From: Micromonospora sp. WMMD961
GTDB lineage: Bacteria > Actinomycetota > Actinomycetes > Mycobacteriales > Micromonosporaceae
DNA length: 64,000 nucleotides
Reading direction: 5' to 3'
Assembly (NCBI RefSeq): GCF_029626145.1
Contig: NZ_JARUBJ010000002.1
Location: 6,582,501 to 6,646,500, forward strand
A program made the position numbers and the translations under genes. Below the pieces are notes generated by a model. The model did not search any database. It was not told where the DNA came from and saw nothing but the letters and a program-made list of their open reading frames with translations. Position 1 is the first letter of the stretch. Each line of letters begins with the position of its first letter. This document shows, in pieces, positions 16,672 through 26,276 of this stretch.

Positions 16672-16992
16672 GTGAAGCTGTACGTGGACACCCAGAGCAA
16701 GCAGGTCCAGGTGACGAAGGACCCGGAGCCGAAGAACGACCAGAACGGCAATCAGCGGTCGGAGAAGAACACTGGCCGGCTCATGTGGTCGACCCAGGTC
16801 TTCGTGCTCGACGAGACTGGCGGCGAGATCATCACCATCACCACGGCGGGTGAGAAGCCGGGCGTGACGGTGGGACAGCTCGTCGCTGTCGAGCAGTTGG
16901 AGGCCATTCCGTGGGCGACCAACGGGCGCAACGGCGTCGCGTTCCGTGCCGTCTCGCTGAAGCCGAAGGCTGGTAACTCGGCGGCGAAGTAG
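16672..16992 (+). CDS. Conserved small AICE protein at the head of the transfer operon
   Basis: 106-aa protein starting at GTG 16672, six bases after GGAGG. It reads MKLYVDTQSKQVQVTKDPEP, then GRLMWSTQVFVLDETGGEII and ends in a PWATNGRNGVAFRAVSLKP segment. Similar 100-120 aa proteins precede FtsK-like transfer genes on streptomycete elements and are often annotated only as regulatory or hypothetical. It is predicted all-beta and soluble, with no DNA-binding motif that I can see. First gene after the GntR operators, so probably repressed with the rest of the operon. Function unknown. Confidence 0.7.
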   Translation: MKLYVDTQSKQVQVTKDPEPKNDQNGNQRSEKNTGRLMWSTQVFVLDETGGEIITITTAGEKPGVTVGQLVAVEQLEAIPWATNGRNGVAFRAVSLKPKAGNSAAK

Positions 16993-17226
16993 GTCCCTCG
17001 CTCACCGCGCTGTGTGAGCCCTGGTGTCTGGCACAAGGCGGCCTGATGGTCCGCTGATCTGAGATCCAGGTCCGGGAGTGGTTCCGACTCCTACATTCCC
17101 GGCCCGTCATCACCAGTGGTGGTGGCATCCCCGCAAGAGCTGGCGCGGGGTCGGTCCGACTCCTACATCTGCCGACCCCGTGCCCTCCAACTCATCCACC
17201 CCAACTCGCGATTGGGAGGACTCGTC

Positions 17227-18150
17227 GTGTCCAAGTCTAGCCCCCGCCGCCCCTTCGGCGGCAGATCCGGAACGGTGACGGTCATCGAGGCCAAGGTCCA
17301 CCGTTCCTCGGGCCGCAACGCCCGGTTGGCGTTCGTCCTCACGGCGGTCATCGTCGGCCTTCTCTCGGCCGTGGTGGCCGCATCGTCGGTTCACCCCATC
17401 GTGGGCCTGTTCATCGGCGCGGCCATTGGCATCCCGTGTGGTGCTCTGGCCTGGCTGCTGGTGCGGATCTGGCCAGTGATCCGGCTGCTGTGGTGGTGGA
17501 GCACCGAAATCGTGCTCTCGGTCCTGCTGCTCACCTTCTGGGTCCAGCTGGCCAACCACACCCCAACCCTGGTGACCCTGCTCGTGGTCGCCCTGGTCGT
17601 CGGCGTCCCCGCCGCTATCCCGACCATCCGCCGCCAGGTCATCGCCTGGACCTGGTGCCTGATCGTCAGGCATCGGCTGCGCGTGTGCTTCGCGCAGTTC
17701 ATCATCGCCAACCAGTCCGGCAGCCTCCCGCTAATCCTGTGGGCTCGCCCCACCCCGGTCGGTGAGCGGGTCTGGGTCTACCTGCGCCCCGGCCTGTCGA
17801 TGGCCGACCTGGAAGGCCGCCTCGACAAGATCGCCGTCACCTGCCACGCCTCGACCGCGCTGGTCGAGCGGGCCTCGGACGGCAATGCCGCCTATCTGCG
17901 GTTCGACATCAAACGGCGTGAAGTCCTCACCGCGCAGGTGAACTCGCCGCTGGTCGACGTCATCAACCCGGACACCCCCACCGCCGACCGGCCCACGCCG
18001 GTGATTCCGACGGCTCTGGACCTGCCGGACGTCGACGCACCCACCATCACCCTGCCGGTGCAGAAGAAGCCGGCCACGACCGCCAACGGCAGCAAGCCCG
18101 CGGGCTCGTCCGCGCCGTCCGACGCTGACGACGTCTCCGACTGGATCTGA
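17227..18150 (+). CDS. Membrane-anchor half of a split TraB-like transfer protein
   Basis: 307 aa starting at GTG 17227 after GGGAGGA. Four hydrophobic helices lie between about residues 30 and 150. The following soluble region (RVWVYLRPGLSMADLEGRLDK, then LRFDIKRREVL) resembles the stretch that precedes the motor in FtsK/TraB-type DNA pumps. A Pro/Thr/Ser-rich tail ends DVSDWI. The ATPase itself is the separate gene at 18388. In Streptomyces, TraB combines these parts in one chain; here they look divided over two proteins. It should sit in the cytoplasmic membrane at the site of mycelial transfer. Confidence 0.7.
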   Translation: MSKSSPRRPFGGRSGTVTVIEAKVHRSSGRNARLAFVLTAVIVGLLSAVVAASSVHPIVGLFIGAAIGIPCGALAWLLVRIWPVIRLLWWWSTEIVLSVLLLTFWVQLANHTPTLVTLLVVALVVGVPAAIPTIRRQVIAWTWCLIVRHRLRVCFAQFIIANQSGSLPLILWARPTPVGERVWVYLRPGLSMADLEGRLDKIAVTCHASTALVERASDGNAAYLRFDIKRREVLTAQVNSPLVDVINPDTPTADRPTPVIPTALDLPDVDAPTITLPVQKKPATTANGSKPAGSSAPSDADDVSDWI

Positions 18151-18153
18151 CCG

Positions 18154-18303
18154 GTGACGCAGATCGAGTACGACGAGGCCACCGACGGCTTCTACTTCCA
18201 CTGCTACGCCTGCGGCCAAGAGGGCCGCTCATGGGACCGGCGTCGTGACGCCGAGCTCGATGCCGATCGGCATGACGAGCTGCACGACGACGACCTGATC
18301 TGA
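18154..18303 (+). CDS. 49-aa CxxC protein between the two TraB halves
   Basis: Short frame from GTG 18154, four bases after the previous stop, ending TGA at 18303. It reads MTQIEYDEATDGFYFHCYAC with one CxxC, then an acidic/His-rich tail (RHDELHDDDLI). The C-terminal His residues could complete a zinc site. No Shine-Dalgarno is needed if it is coupled to the upstream gene. Conserved codon bias and its tight placement argue that it is real. Unknown function. Confidence 0.5.
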   Translation: MTQIEYDEATDGFYFHCYACGQEGRSWDRRRDAELDADRHDELHDDDLI

Positions 18304-18387
18304 CCCCAACCACCCATGGACGCGGAGAGCCGTTGCGGCTCGCTCGTGTGGCTCTCCGCGCCCACTCATCGCCCAAGGAGGGCACCC

Positions 18388-19263
18388 ATGACCACCACGA
18401 CACCTGCCACCGTTGGCGCGGTTCCTGTGGGGCCTGGCCTGTCGATGTTCGACCCCATCTTCGTCGGCATCGACGAGTTCGGTCAGCCCGTCTACATCAC
18501 CCTCGCCTACCGCAACCTGCTCGCCGGAGGCGAACCCGGCGGAGGCAAATCCGGCCTGCTCAACGCCATCGCCGCACACGCCGCCCTCGCCGTCGACTCC
18601 CGCCTCGTCCTCTTGGACGGCAAGCTCGTCGAACTCGGCCAGTGGGAAGACTGCGCCGACGCCTTCATCGGCCCGGACATCACCGCCGCGCTGACCGTCC
18701 TGCGACGGCTCCAGCAGGTGATGAACAACCGCTACGCCTGGCTCCGCGCGTATGGGCGCCGCAAGCTCACCGCCGCCGACCGACTGTCGGTCATCACCGT
18801 CTTGGTCGACGAGATCGCGTTCTACTCCGCCACCGTCGGATCTAAGCAGGAACAAGAAGAGTTCGTCGCGCTCCTGCGTGACCTCGTCGCCCGGGGCCGC
18901 GCCGCCGGCATCCCCGTCGTCGCTGCGACGCAGCGGCCGTCGTTCGACATCATCCCCACCAGTCTGCGGGACCTGTTCGGCTACCGCGCCGCGTTCCGCT
19001 GCACCACACCCAACTCGTCGAACATCGTGCTGGGTCACGGGTGGGCCGAGCAGGGCTACTCCGCTACCGACATCTCGCCCAGCAACCAGGGCGCGGCCTA
19101 CCTCATCGCCGAAGGCGGCATCCCCCGCCGCATCAAGGTCGCCTACCTGTCGGATGCCCAGATCTCCGGCATCGCCGACTACGCCGCCTGGATCCGGCGA
19201 CCCCGCCGGTTACCGGACCGGGTTCCGGACCTCACCCACGCCGACTTCGGGATCGCGGCATGA
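18388..19263 (+). CDS. FtsK/SpoIIIE-type DNA translocase motor (TraB-like)
   Basis: 291-aa ATPase with Walker A GGEPGGGKSG (about residue 53), Walker B VITVLVDEIAF and a downstream ATQRPSFDIIPTSLRDLF segment typical of FtsK-type motors. It pumps double-stranded DNA from donor to recipient in AICE transfer. It has no transmembrane segment and is shorter than usual TraB proteins (450 or more aa); the missing membrane part is encoded upstream. A C-terminal wHTH for clt recognition is not obvious. ATG 18388 follows AAGGAGG. Confidence 0.88.
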   Translation: MTTTTPATVGAVPVGPGLSMFDPIFVGIDEFGQPVYITLAYRNLLAGGEPGGGKSGLLNAIAAHAALAVDSRLVLLDGKLVELGQWEDCADAFIGPDITAALTVLRRLQQVMNNRYAWLRAYGRRKLTAADRLSVITVLVDEIAFYSATVGSKQEQEEFVALLRDLVARGRAAGIPVVAATQRPSFDIIPTSLRDLFGYRAAFRCTTPNSSNIVLGHGWAEQGYSATDISPSNQGAAYLIAEGGIPRRIKVAYLSDAQISGIADYAAWIRRPRRLPDRVPDLTHADFGIAA

Positions 19264-19469
19264 CCTCCCGCGAACGCGCCTACGCCCGTGCCAACAACCA
19301 GCGGGCCGCCCAATTCACCGAACTCTGGATCACCGGCAGTCCCGAGGACATCGCTGCCCTGGTCCAGGCCATCGCCCGCAGCGGGCGACTCGTCTACCTC
19401 TCCGCACCCACCCAGATGCCGGGTGACGACAACCGGCACCGCCGCTACCTGCGGCTACGCGCCCGATAA
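19260..19469 (+). CDS. Small AICE protein coupled to the translocase gene
   Basis: 69-aa protein whose ATG overlaps the translocase stop by four bases (ATGA). It begins MTSRERAYARANNQRAAQFT and contains VQAIARSGRLVYLSAPTQM. Mostly helical N-terminus then a short beta segment. No recognised domain. Its coupling to the motor suggests a transfer accessory role, by inference only. Confidence 0.6.
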   Translation: MTSRERAYARANNQRAAQFTELWITGSPEDIAALVQAIARSGRLVYLSAPTQMPGDDNRHRRYLRLRAR

Positions 19470-19553
19470 CCGGCCGACAGGACCAGGTCACCGCCTGCCA
19501 GCAGAGCTGGTCCTGCCGACCTCCACCAACAACCTCGAAAGGACGTGGTTGCC

Positions 19554-20000
19554 ATGAAGGCTACCCAAAACCCACCCACACAGGTCCAGGTCACACCTGC
19601 GGATCTGCTGCGGATGGCGGCCCTCTACCTGCGCCGGCACGGCTGGACCCAGGGCAGCTACTACGACATCTACGAAACCGCCGACTACCTCACCCCGCCG
19701 GCCTGCGCCGCCGGGGCCATCGGCATCGCCTGCGCCGGACACCGCGTGGAGCACTTCTCCCAGCTCGACCCCGACGCCCTCGCCGACTACCTCGCCGCCC
19801 TGGGCGTGTTCGTCGACTACCTCGACACCACCGCCCCGGTCTTCCACATCGATGAAGACGGCTACCTCCTCGACGAGCACACCTCCCCCTACTCATGGAA
19901 CGACGACCCGGCCCGCACCGCCGAGCAGGTCATCACCGCCCTAGACAGCGCCGCTGACGAGTGGGACTCCCTCCGCATCACCGGAGGTGAGAACGCATGA
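19554..20000 (+). CDS. DUF6197-like AICE protein
   Basis: 148 aa. LRMAALYLRRHGWTQGSYYD and the following PPACAAGAIGIACAG resemble a family (DUF6197) common on actinobacterial plasmids and AICEs, of unknown function. The C-terminal half is acidic and ends RITGGENA. The ATG at 19554 has AAAGGA ten bases upstream; a GTG at 19545 is too close to that site. Its stop overlaps the next ATG by four bases, so it heads a chain of coupled genes reaching RepSA. Confidence 0.6.
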   Translation: MKATQNPPTQVQVTPADLLRMAALYLRRHGWTQGSYYDIYETADYLTPPACAAGAIGIACAGHRVEHFSQLDPDALADYLAALGVFVDYLDTTAPVFHIDEDGYLLDEHTSPYSWNDDPARTAEQVITALDSAADEWDSLRITGGENA

Positions 20001-20299
20001 ACACCGTCAAGAAGCACTTGACGCCCAACCTGCCCCGGCAACGGCGTCGGGACGTCGTCGAGAACGACGCCTTCGCCTCGTTCGCCCGGCGCATCATCCG
20101 CGCCCACGGCCGCCGCGTCGCCACCGGAGACGTCGAAGCCCTGCGCGACCTCATCGCCCTGTCCGCCGTCATTGACGACGCGATCGGGGAAGCCGTGATC
20201 GGCCTACGGGCCTTCGGCTACTCCTGGGCCGAAATCGGCTCCCGCCTCGGCATCACCCGCCAAGCCGCCCAACAGCGCTGGGGTGGTGACAAGCCATGA
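19997..20299 (+). CDS. Small helix-turn-helix protein
   Basis: 100 aa, ATGA-coupled to the upstream gene. The C-terminal 35 residues (GYSWAEIGSRLGITRQAAQQ) are a clear helix-turn-helix of the sigma-4-like/MarR-like kind; the N-terminus is basic. Such proteins on AICEs may control transfer or copy number. Likely DNA-binding, target unknown. Confidence 0.72.
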   Translation: MNTVKKHLTPNLPRQRRRDVVENDAFASFARRIIRAHGRRVATGDVEALRDLIALSAVIDDAIGEAVIGLRAFGYSWAEIGSRLGITRQAAQQRWGGDKP

Positions 20300-20703
20300 C
20301 CGACCTCCGTAGCCGCAACCTCGATGATCTGGCCGAGCGCACCGGCATCCGGGTCGAGTTCTACGACCCGGACGGCACCCGCTACGGGTTCCCCACCTTC
20401 CCCTACCACTGCGCCCCCACCGGCCTAGCCACCCTGCGGCAACTCCGCGCCGCCGGCCTCCGCCCGGGAGGGCACGACCCGGTTGCGCAGATCTATTGGC
20501 GGCACCGCAAGAACCGGCGGGTCGCCTACCTCTACCGCACCGACCTCGCCAAAGCGAAGCGCACCGCCACGCCCGCGCAGCGGGAGGCCATCGCCAAAGC
20601 CCTGCTCGCCCGCCGCACCTGCCGGCACTGCGCCCAGGTCAAGCCCTACTACATCCCCCGCCGCTACGGCTGCTGCCTCGACTGCCACGGAGGCCACCAA
20701 TGA
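20296..20703 (+). CDS. RRQRL-motif zinc-binding protein
   Basis: 135 aa, overlapping its neighbours by ATGA on both sides. The central GLATLRQLRAAGLRPGG corresponds to the RRQRL motif region of a small AICE family (here LRQLR), followed by RVAYLYRTDLAKAK. The C-terminus holds four metal-ligand cysteines (RRTCRHCAQ and GCCLDCHGG). Probably a nucleic-acid-binding zinc protein used in transfer or replication; the biochemical role is not known. Confidence 0.78.
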   Translation: MTDLRSRNLDDLAERTGIRVEFYDPDGTRYGFPTFPYHCAPTGLATLRQLRAAGLRPGGHDPVAQIYWRHRKNRRVAYLYRTDLAKAKRTATPAQREAIAKALLARRTCRHCAQVKPYYIPRRYGCCLDCHGGHQ

Positions 20704-21398
20704 CCACTACCCCGGTTAGCGCCGGCACCCGCCTGGAGGGCCTGGTCCTGGTCCTCATCCTCATCGTCGTCGGCGGCTCCGCCGGGGCCGCCTCCTTCAC
20801 CCACGTCCACGACTGGACCATGGCCAACAGCCCCGACAACACCCCCGGATGGTTCGGCTGGGCCAACGCCGTCATCTCCGAACTCGTCCCCATCGCCGCC
20901 CTCCTCACCATCCGCCGACGCCGCCGGATTAGCGCACCCATCGGCTACCCGATGGTCCTGCTCATCGCCGCCGCCGGCCTCTCCCTCGCAGCCCAACTCG
21001 CTGTTGCCAAACCCGGCCCGTCCGGGTGGCTTCTCTCGGCCGTTCCTGCGCTGGCGTTCATGGCCCTGGTCAAACTCGTCCTCGCCCCCGCACCCACCGC
21101 GCAACCCGTGGCACCGGCTCCTGAGCCGATCCGCGTTCAGGTGGCCGAGCAGGTCACCACCGAGCCGACACCACCGGCCGCCATCACCCCAGCACCCGAG
21201 CCAACCCCGGCCGTCACCGCGCCGGCCTCGGAGCCGGTCGACGTACCCGCCCACCTACTGCCCACCGCCCGCTTCGCGGCCGTGCAGCACGAACAAGCCA
21301 CCGGCCACCCCATCACACCCGCCGAGCTGGCCGACCGCCTCGACATCACCCCGACCGTCGCCGGGAAACTCCTCACCACCATCGGCGGTGTCCGATGA
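20700..21398 (+). CDS. DUF2637/SpdB-like membrane protein
   Basis: 232 aa with four hydrophobic helices in residues 10-125 (first GLVLVLILIVVGGSAGAASF), the DUF2637 pattern seen in plasmid spread proteins of streptomycetes. A Pro/Ala/Glu-rich spacer follows, then a C-terminal HTH-like segment (TPAELADRLDITPTVAGKLL). SpdB proteins help distribute the element through septated mycelium. Start at ATG 20700, coupled to the preceding gene. In-frame extension upstream to 20496 is only overlap with that gene. Confidence 0.78.
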   Translation: MTTTPVSAGTRLEGLVLVLILIVVGGSAGAASFTHVHDWTMANSPDNTPGWFGWANAVISELVPIAALLTIRRRRRISAPIGYPMVLLIAAAGLSLAAQLAVAKPGPSGWLLSAVPALAFMALVKLVLAPAPTAQPVAPAPEPIRVQVAEQVTTEPTPPAAITPAPEPTPAVTAPASEPVDVPAHLLPTARFAAVQHEQATGHPITPAELADRLDITPTVAGKLLTTIGGVR

Positions 21399-21663
21399 CC
21401 ATCGTCCTGGTCGACATCGAGCAGGTCACCCACACCTGCCCCGCCCACCCCGACGCCCACCCGTTCGACACCCGCCGAACCCTCATCGACCTCATCCCCG
21501 GCGGCCCGTGCCGGGCACCGGTCACCATCCGCTGCGGCCAGGTGACCACCATCATCCCGTGCCGTCAGCACGAACCGGTCAAGCGCCAGTGCGGCGCCTG
21601 CCGGGTCATCGTCACCGAACACACCATCACCACCCGCCACCTCACCACTGAGGTTCGCGGCTG

Positions 21664-21664
<1 letters not shown>
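21395..21664 (+). CDS. Small Cys-rich protein before RepSA
   Basis: 89 aa, coupled by ATGA to the SpdB-like gene and sharing one base (TGATG) with repSA. Cysteines at TCPAHPDAH, GPCRAP, IRCGQ, IPCRQHEPVK and QCGACRV could hold one or two zinc ions. It has no other recognisable domain. Placement suggests a role with replication or spread. Confidence 0.62.
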
Positions 21665-23454
<1,790 letters not shown>

Positions 23455-23479
23455 TCACCCCTCACTCACGGGAGACGAC

Positions 23480-23668
23480 ATGACCACCGCACAACCGCTC
23501 AAGCTCTGGACCGTCGAAGACGTATCGGCCTACCTCGGCGTCCCGGTCCAGACCCTCTACACCTGGCGCAAGCGCCGGATAGGTCCGCCCGCCGGCCGCG
23601 TCGGTCGGCATCTGCGTTATGACCCGGACGCCGTCCGGGCCTGGTTCGAGCAGCAAGCCGCAGCCTGA
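23480..23668 (+). CDS. xis: Excisionase / MerR-type helix-turn-helix protein
   Basis: 62 aa, ATG 23480 after GGAGACG. LWTVEDVSAYLGVPVQTLYT then WRKRRIGPPAGRVGRHLRYD is the standard excisionase-type winged helix that bends DNA at att sites and steers the integrase towards excision. Directly upstream of the integrase gene (14 bp). Confidence 0.88.
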   Translation: MTTAQPLKLWTVEDVSAYLGVPVQTLYTWRKRRIGPPAGRVGRHLRYDPDAVRAWFEQQAAA

Positions 23669-23682
23669 GGGGAGGAACGTCG

Positions 23683-24897
23683 TTGGCTCACGTCGAAGAT
23701 CGCTGGTACAAGGTTGTTGTCCGCCCGGAGGGCAAGTCGGAACGGGTCAAGACCCCTCTTCATGGGAAGGGGCTCCGTTACCGGGTTCGATACATCGCGC
23801 CGGATGGTCGGGAGCGGTCGAAGTCGTTCCCGGACAAGGAGAAGCGGGCCGCTGAGGCATTTCTCGTCTCGGTGGAGTCCGACAAGTTGCGGGGCACCTA
23901 TATTGACCCCGCCGCCGGGAAGCTGACGTTTCGTCAGTACGCCGAGCACTGGTTGGCCGCACAGACCTTCGACGAGTCGACCCGGGAAGCGACGGAGCGG
24001 CGGCTACGTCGGCACATTCTTCCGTTCCTCGGTAGCCGTTCGCTCGCCGCGATCCTGCCGACCCACCTGCGCGAGCTGGACCGCTCACTCCAGCAGCTCG
24101 GCCTGGCGGCCACCTACCGCGTCGTCGCCTACAGCAACGTCGCCACGATCCTCAACGCCGCTGTCGACGACGGTCGGATCCCTCGTAACCCGTGCCACGC
24201 GAAGACTGTCCGGCCGCCGAAGGTGCCGCCCCGCAAGGTGGTGCCCTGGTCCCGGGAACAGGTGCTCGGCATCCGTGCCGGCCTGCCGGCGCGCTACCGC
24301 GTCGCCGTCGATCTGGGCGCGGGCTGCGGACTTCGTCAGGGAGAGGTTCTGGCCCTGGCCGTGGAAGACATCGACTTCCTTCGGGGCACCCTGCATGTCG
24401 TCCGCCAGTTGAAGATCGTGGGTAGCCGCCTCGTCTATGCGCTGCCCAAAGGTCGCAAGACGCGAGATATCCCGTTGCCCGCGTCGGTGGGGACAGCCCT
24501 TACCGATCACCTGGAGGCGTTTCCTCCTGTGCCGGTGACGCTGCCGTGGGAGATGCCCGGCGGTGCTCCGGTCACCGTCAACCTGGTCGTTCACGGGCGC
24601 ACAAACGTCGCCTTGGACCGACACACGTTCAACCGGGACTACTGGCACCCCGCTCTCACGGCTGCTGCGATTCAGTCCTCACGGGCCACCGGGATGCACG
24701 CGCTGCGGCACTTCTACGCCTCGGTCCTTCTCGACGCTGGGGAGAGCGTCAAGGCGCTGTCGGAGTACCTGGGCCACGCCGACCCGGGCTTCACCCTGCG
24801 CACGTACACGCACCTGATGCCGACCAGCGAGGACCGAACACGGCGTGCTGTGGACAAGGTATTTGGGTCACCCTCGGACGGCCTGGCGACGGCCTAG
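23683..24897 (+). CDS. int: Site-specific tyrosine integrase of the AICE
   Basis: 404 aa starting at TTG 23683 seven bases after GGAGG. An N-terminal arm-binding region (RVRYIAPDGRERSKSF) and SAM-like core-binding domain (TFRQYAEHWLA) precede the catalytic domain: Arg in GAGCGLRQGE, HALRHFYAS (H-x-x-R), GHADPGFTLRTY with the final His and nucleophilic Tyr. It joins attP to the yajQ 3' end. The last codons (SDGLATA) are written in the 11-mer arm repeat, and attR starts 40 bp later, so gene and att site are physically linked as usual. Confidence 0.95.
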   Translation: MAHVEDRWYKVVVRPEGKSERVKTPLHGKGLRYRVRYIAPDGRERSKSFPDKEKRAAEAFLVSVESDKLRGTYIDPAAGKLTFRQYAEHWLAAQTFDESTREATERRLRRHILPFLGSRSLAAILPTHLRELDRSLQQLGLAATYRVVAYSNVATILNAAVDDGRIPRNPCHAKTVRPPKVPPRKVVPWSREQVLGIRAGLPARYRVAVDLGAGCGLRQGEVLALAVEDIDFLRGTLHVVRQLKIVGSRLVYALPKGRKTRDIPLPASVGTALTDHLEAFPPVPVTLPWEMPGGAPVTVNLVVHGRTNVALDRHTFNRDYWHPALTAAAIQSSRATGMHALRHFYASVLLDAGESVKALSEYLGHADPGFTLRTYTHLMPTSEDRTRRAVDKVFGSPSDGLATA

Positions 24898-24898
24898 C
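24877..24898. repeat. Right integrase arm-type repeat
   Basis: GACGGCCTGGC followed by GACGGCCTAGC, matching the left pair at 10844-10865 over 21 of 22 bases. It overlaps the end of the integrase gene. Confidence 0.6.
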
Positions 24899-24937
24899 AG
24901 CGATCATGGCTACGTTCTGGCAGGTAGCGGGCGGTAT

Positions 24938-24957
24938 CCCTCCAGTTCAACAACTAC
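24938..24957. repeat. Attachment core attR
   Basis: Second copy of CCCTCCAGTTCAACAACTAC. The following CGGTAG restores the natural last codon and stop of yajQ, so sequence right of 24957 is original chromosome. Confidence 0.88.
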
Positions 24958-25003
24958 CGGTAGGGCAGATCCGAGGGCTGGCCGATCGGGCCGACGACGA
25001 TCC

Positions 25004-25165
25004 GCCAACCGAGCCGGTCTCAACCCACCGATTCGGGGGCGCCACCCGGCGAGCCGGCGTCAAGCCCACGCGAACTGAGGACGCCACCCGCCGAGCCAGC
25101 GTCAACTCCACTGAAGCTGAAAAGCGCACCCGCCCGAGTCGGCGTCGACCACCCCGGTCGGCGTC
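25004..25165. repeat. Degenerate tandem repeats, about 42-bp period
   Basis: At least three units beginning near 25041, 25083 and 25125 share GCCACCCG-CGAGCC-GCGTC cores; a shorter, more decayed unit begins near 25004. The patch lies in the original chromosome just outside attR and upstream of (downstream of, in transcription sense) the gene at 25181-25570. No coding role is evident. Confidence 0.6.
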
Positions 25166-25180
25166 GACTCACCCCGCCGG

Positions 25181-25570
25181 TCAGGCTGATTCCGCGTTGA
25201 GTCCGTCGAGCACGAGTGCGTTGACAGAGCGCAGCACGGCCGCCTCCTGCTCGTGGCCGACGCTGCCGGCGACAGCGGCCCAGTGCGCGGCGCACCGGGC
25301 GGCCAGCTCCCATTGTCTGCGCGACAGCTTGACGGCGACCTCCTCGTCGTCGGCCGGCCAGTCCCCGGAGCCGGCGACGCCCGGGGTCCAGTGCGCGACC
25401 TGATCCCATCCGGCTTCGCGGATGTCCGATCCTGTCTGCACCACCTGGTGCGGATCGTCGCTCTCCGCCGCAATGCTGACCTCGCTGTCGACGGCACCAT
25501 CCAGGTGTCGCCACTGCCGAGTGGTCATGCGCAGGCTGAAGGCTCGCTCCGGGTCGTCGACCTGTTCCAT
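25181..25570 (-). CDS. Hypothetical protein downstream of the RibD-like gene
   Basis: 129 aa, ATG 25570 with GGAG eight bases upstream, 26 bp after the RibD-like stop. It contains FSLRMTTRQWRHLDGAVDSE and, later, VAVKLSRRQWELAARCAAHW: two related (R-Q-W) helices, suggesting an internal duplication of a roughly 45-residue helical unit. Acidic, soluble, no signal peptide. I recognise no family. Probably in one transcript with the reductase. Confidence 0.6.
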   Translation of the reverse strand: MEQVDDPERAFSLRMTTRQWRHLDGAVDSEVSIAAESDDPHQVVQTGSDIREAGWDQVAHWTPGVAGSGDWPADDEEVAVKLSRRQWELAARCAAHWAAVAGSVGHEQEAAVLRSVNALVLDGLNAESA

Positions 25571-25596
25571 GTGGCTCACTCCATCGGTACACGGGC

Positions 25597-26124
25597 TCAG
25601 TAGACGACGCGGTACCAGTGCTCGGTCTCGCCGGGCAGCGGCTCCAACCGCACCTTGGTGCCGCCGGGGTGGTCGAACATGCGCACCCCGTCGCCGAGAA
25701 GCACCGGGGCGAAGAACATGAGGACCTCGTCCAGCAGCCCGGCCTCGATGCACTGCTTGGCGACGTTGGCGCCGAGGATGTTGACGTACCTGTCCCCGGC
25801 GGCCTCCTTGGCCTGGGCGACGGCGGTGTGCAGGTCACCGACGAACGTGACGTCCGCGGGTGGCTCGGCCGGCGGCCGGTGGGTGAGGACGAACACCGGC
25901 CCGTGGTACTGGCCGCCGAACGCGCCTTCGCTGTCGGTGCCACGGTTCGGGTCGTCGCCGCCGAAGGTGCCGTTGCCGGCCAGGATCGCGCCGACGCTGT
26001 CGAGTAGGCGCTCCGCCGTCGGGTTTTCACCCCCGATGTAGTCCGTCAGCCATGACATGTCGCCATCTGGGCCGGCGATGTAGCCGTCGAGCGACGCCGT
26101 CGCCGAATAGAGAACCTTGGCCAT
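25597..26124 (-). CDS. Dihydrofolate reductase/RibD C-terminal family protein
   Basis: 175 aa. MAKVLYSATASLDGYIAGPD is the signature N-terminus; ILGANVAKQCIEAGLLDEVLM and the final FAPVLLGDGVRMFD follow the RibD reductase domain. The fold binds NADPH. Stand-alone versions like this are rarely true riboflavin enzymes; the substrate is unknown. No strong ribosome site is visible before ATG 26124. Gene order suggests co-transcription with the 129-aa protein. Confidence 0.87.
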   Translation of the reverse strand: MAKVLYSATASLDGYIAGPDGDMSWLTDYIGGENPTAERLLDSVGAILAGNGTFGGDDPNRGTDSEGAFGGQYHGPVFVLTHRPPAEPPADVTFVGDLHTAVAQAKEAAGDRYVNILGANVAKQCIEAGLLDEVLMFFAPVLLGDGVRMFDHPGGTKVRLEPLPGETEHWYRVVY

Positions 26125-26156
26125 GAAGCCAGGGTAGGCGGGCGGAACAGCACACG

Positions 26157-26212
26157 GGTTCCTGGAAGTCGCCGGTGTCCGGCGCGCAGGGACACCCCGA
26201 CTTCCAGGAACC
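26157..26212 (-). terminator. Long stem-loop after the MFS gene
   Basis: GGTTCCTGGAAGTCG (26157-26171) pairs with CGACTTCCAGGAACC (26198-26212), and inside it GGTGTCC pairs with GGACACC. The 15+7-bp stem lies 64 bp beyond the MFS stop on the minus strand and 33 bp upstream of the RibD-like start. Confidence 0.7.
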
Positions 26213-26276
26213 TGAGTGGATCAAGCCGACGGGAACCCGTGTGGATCAAGGACCGGCGCGACGCGCAGAGCGCAGG

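Noticed and set aside
23461..24957. Possible phage remnant rather than AICE
   Set aside because: The integrase and excisionase alone could be phage-like, but RepSA, an FtsK-type pump, a SpdB-like protein and no structural phage genes show an AICE.
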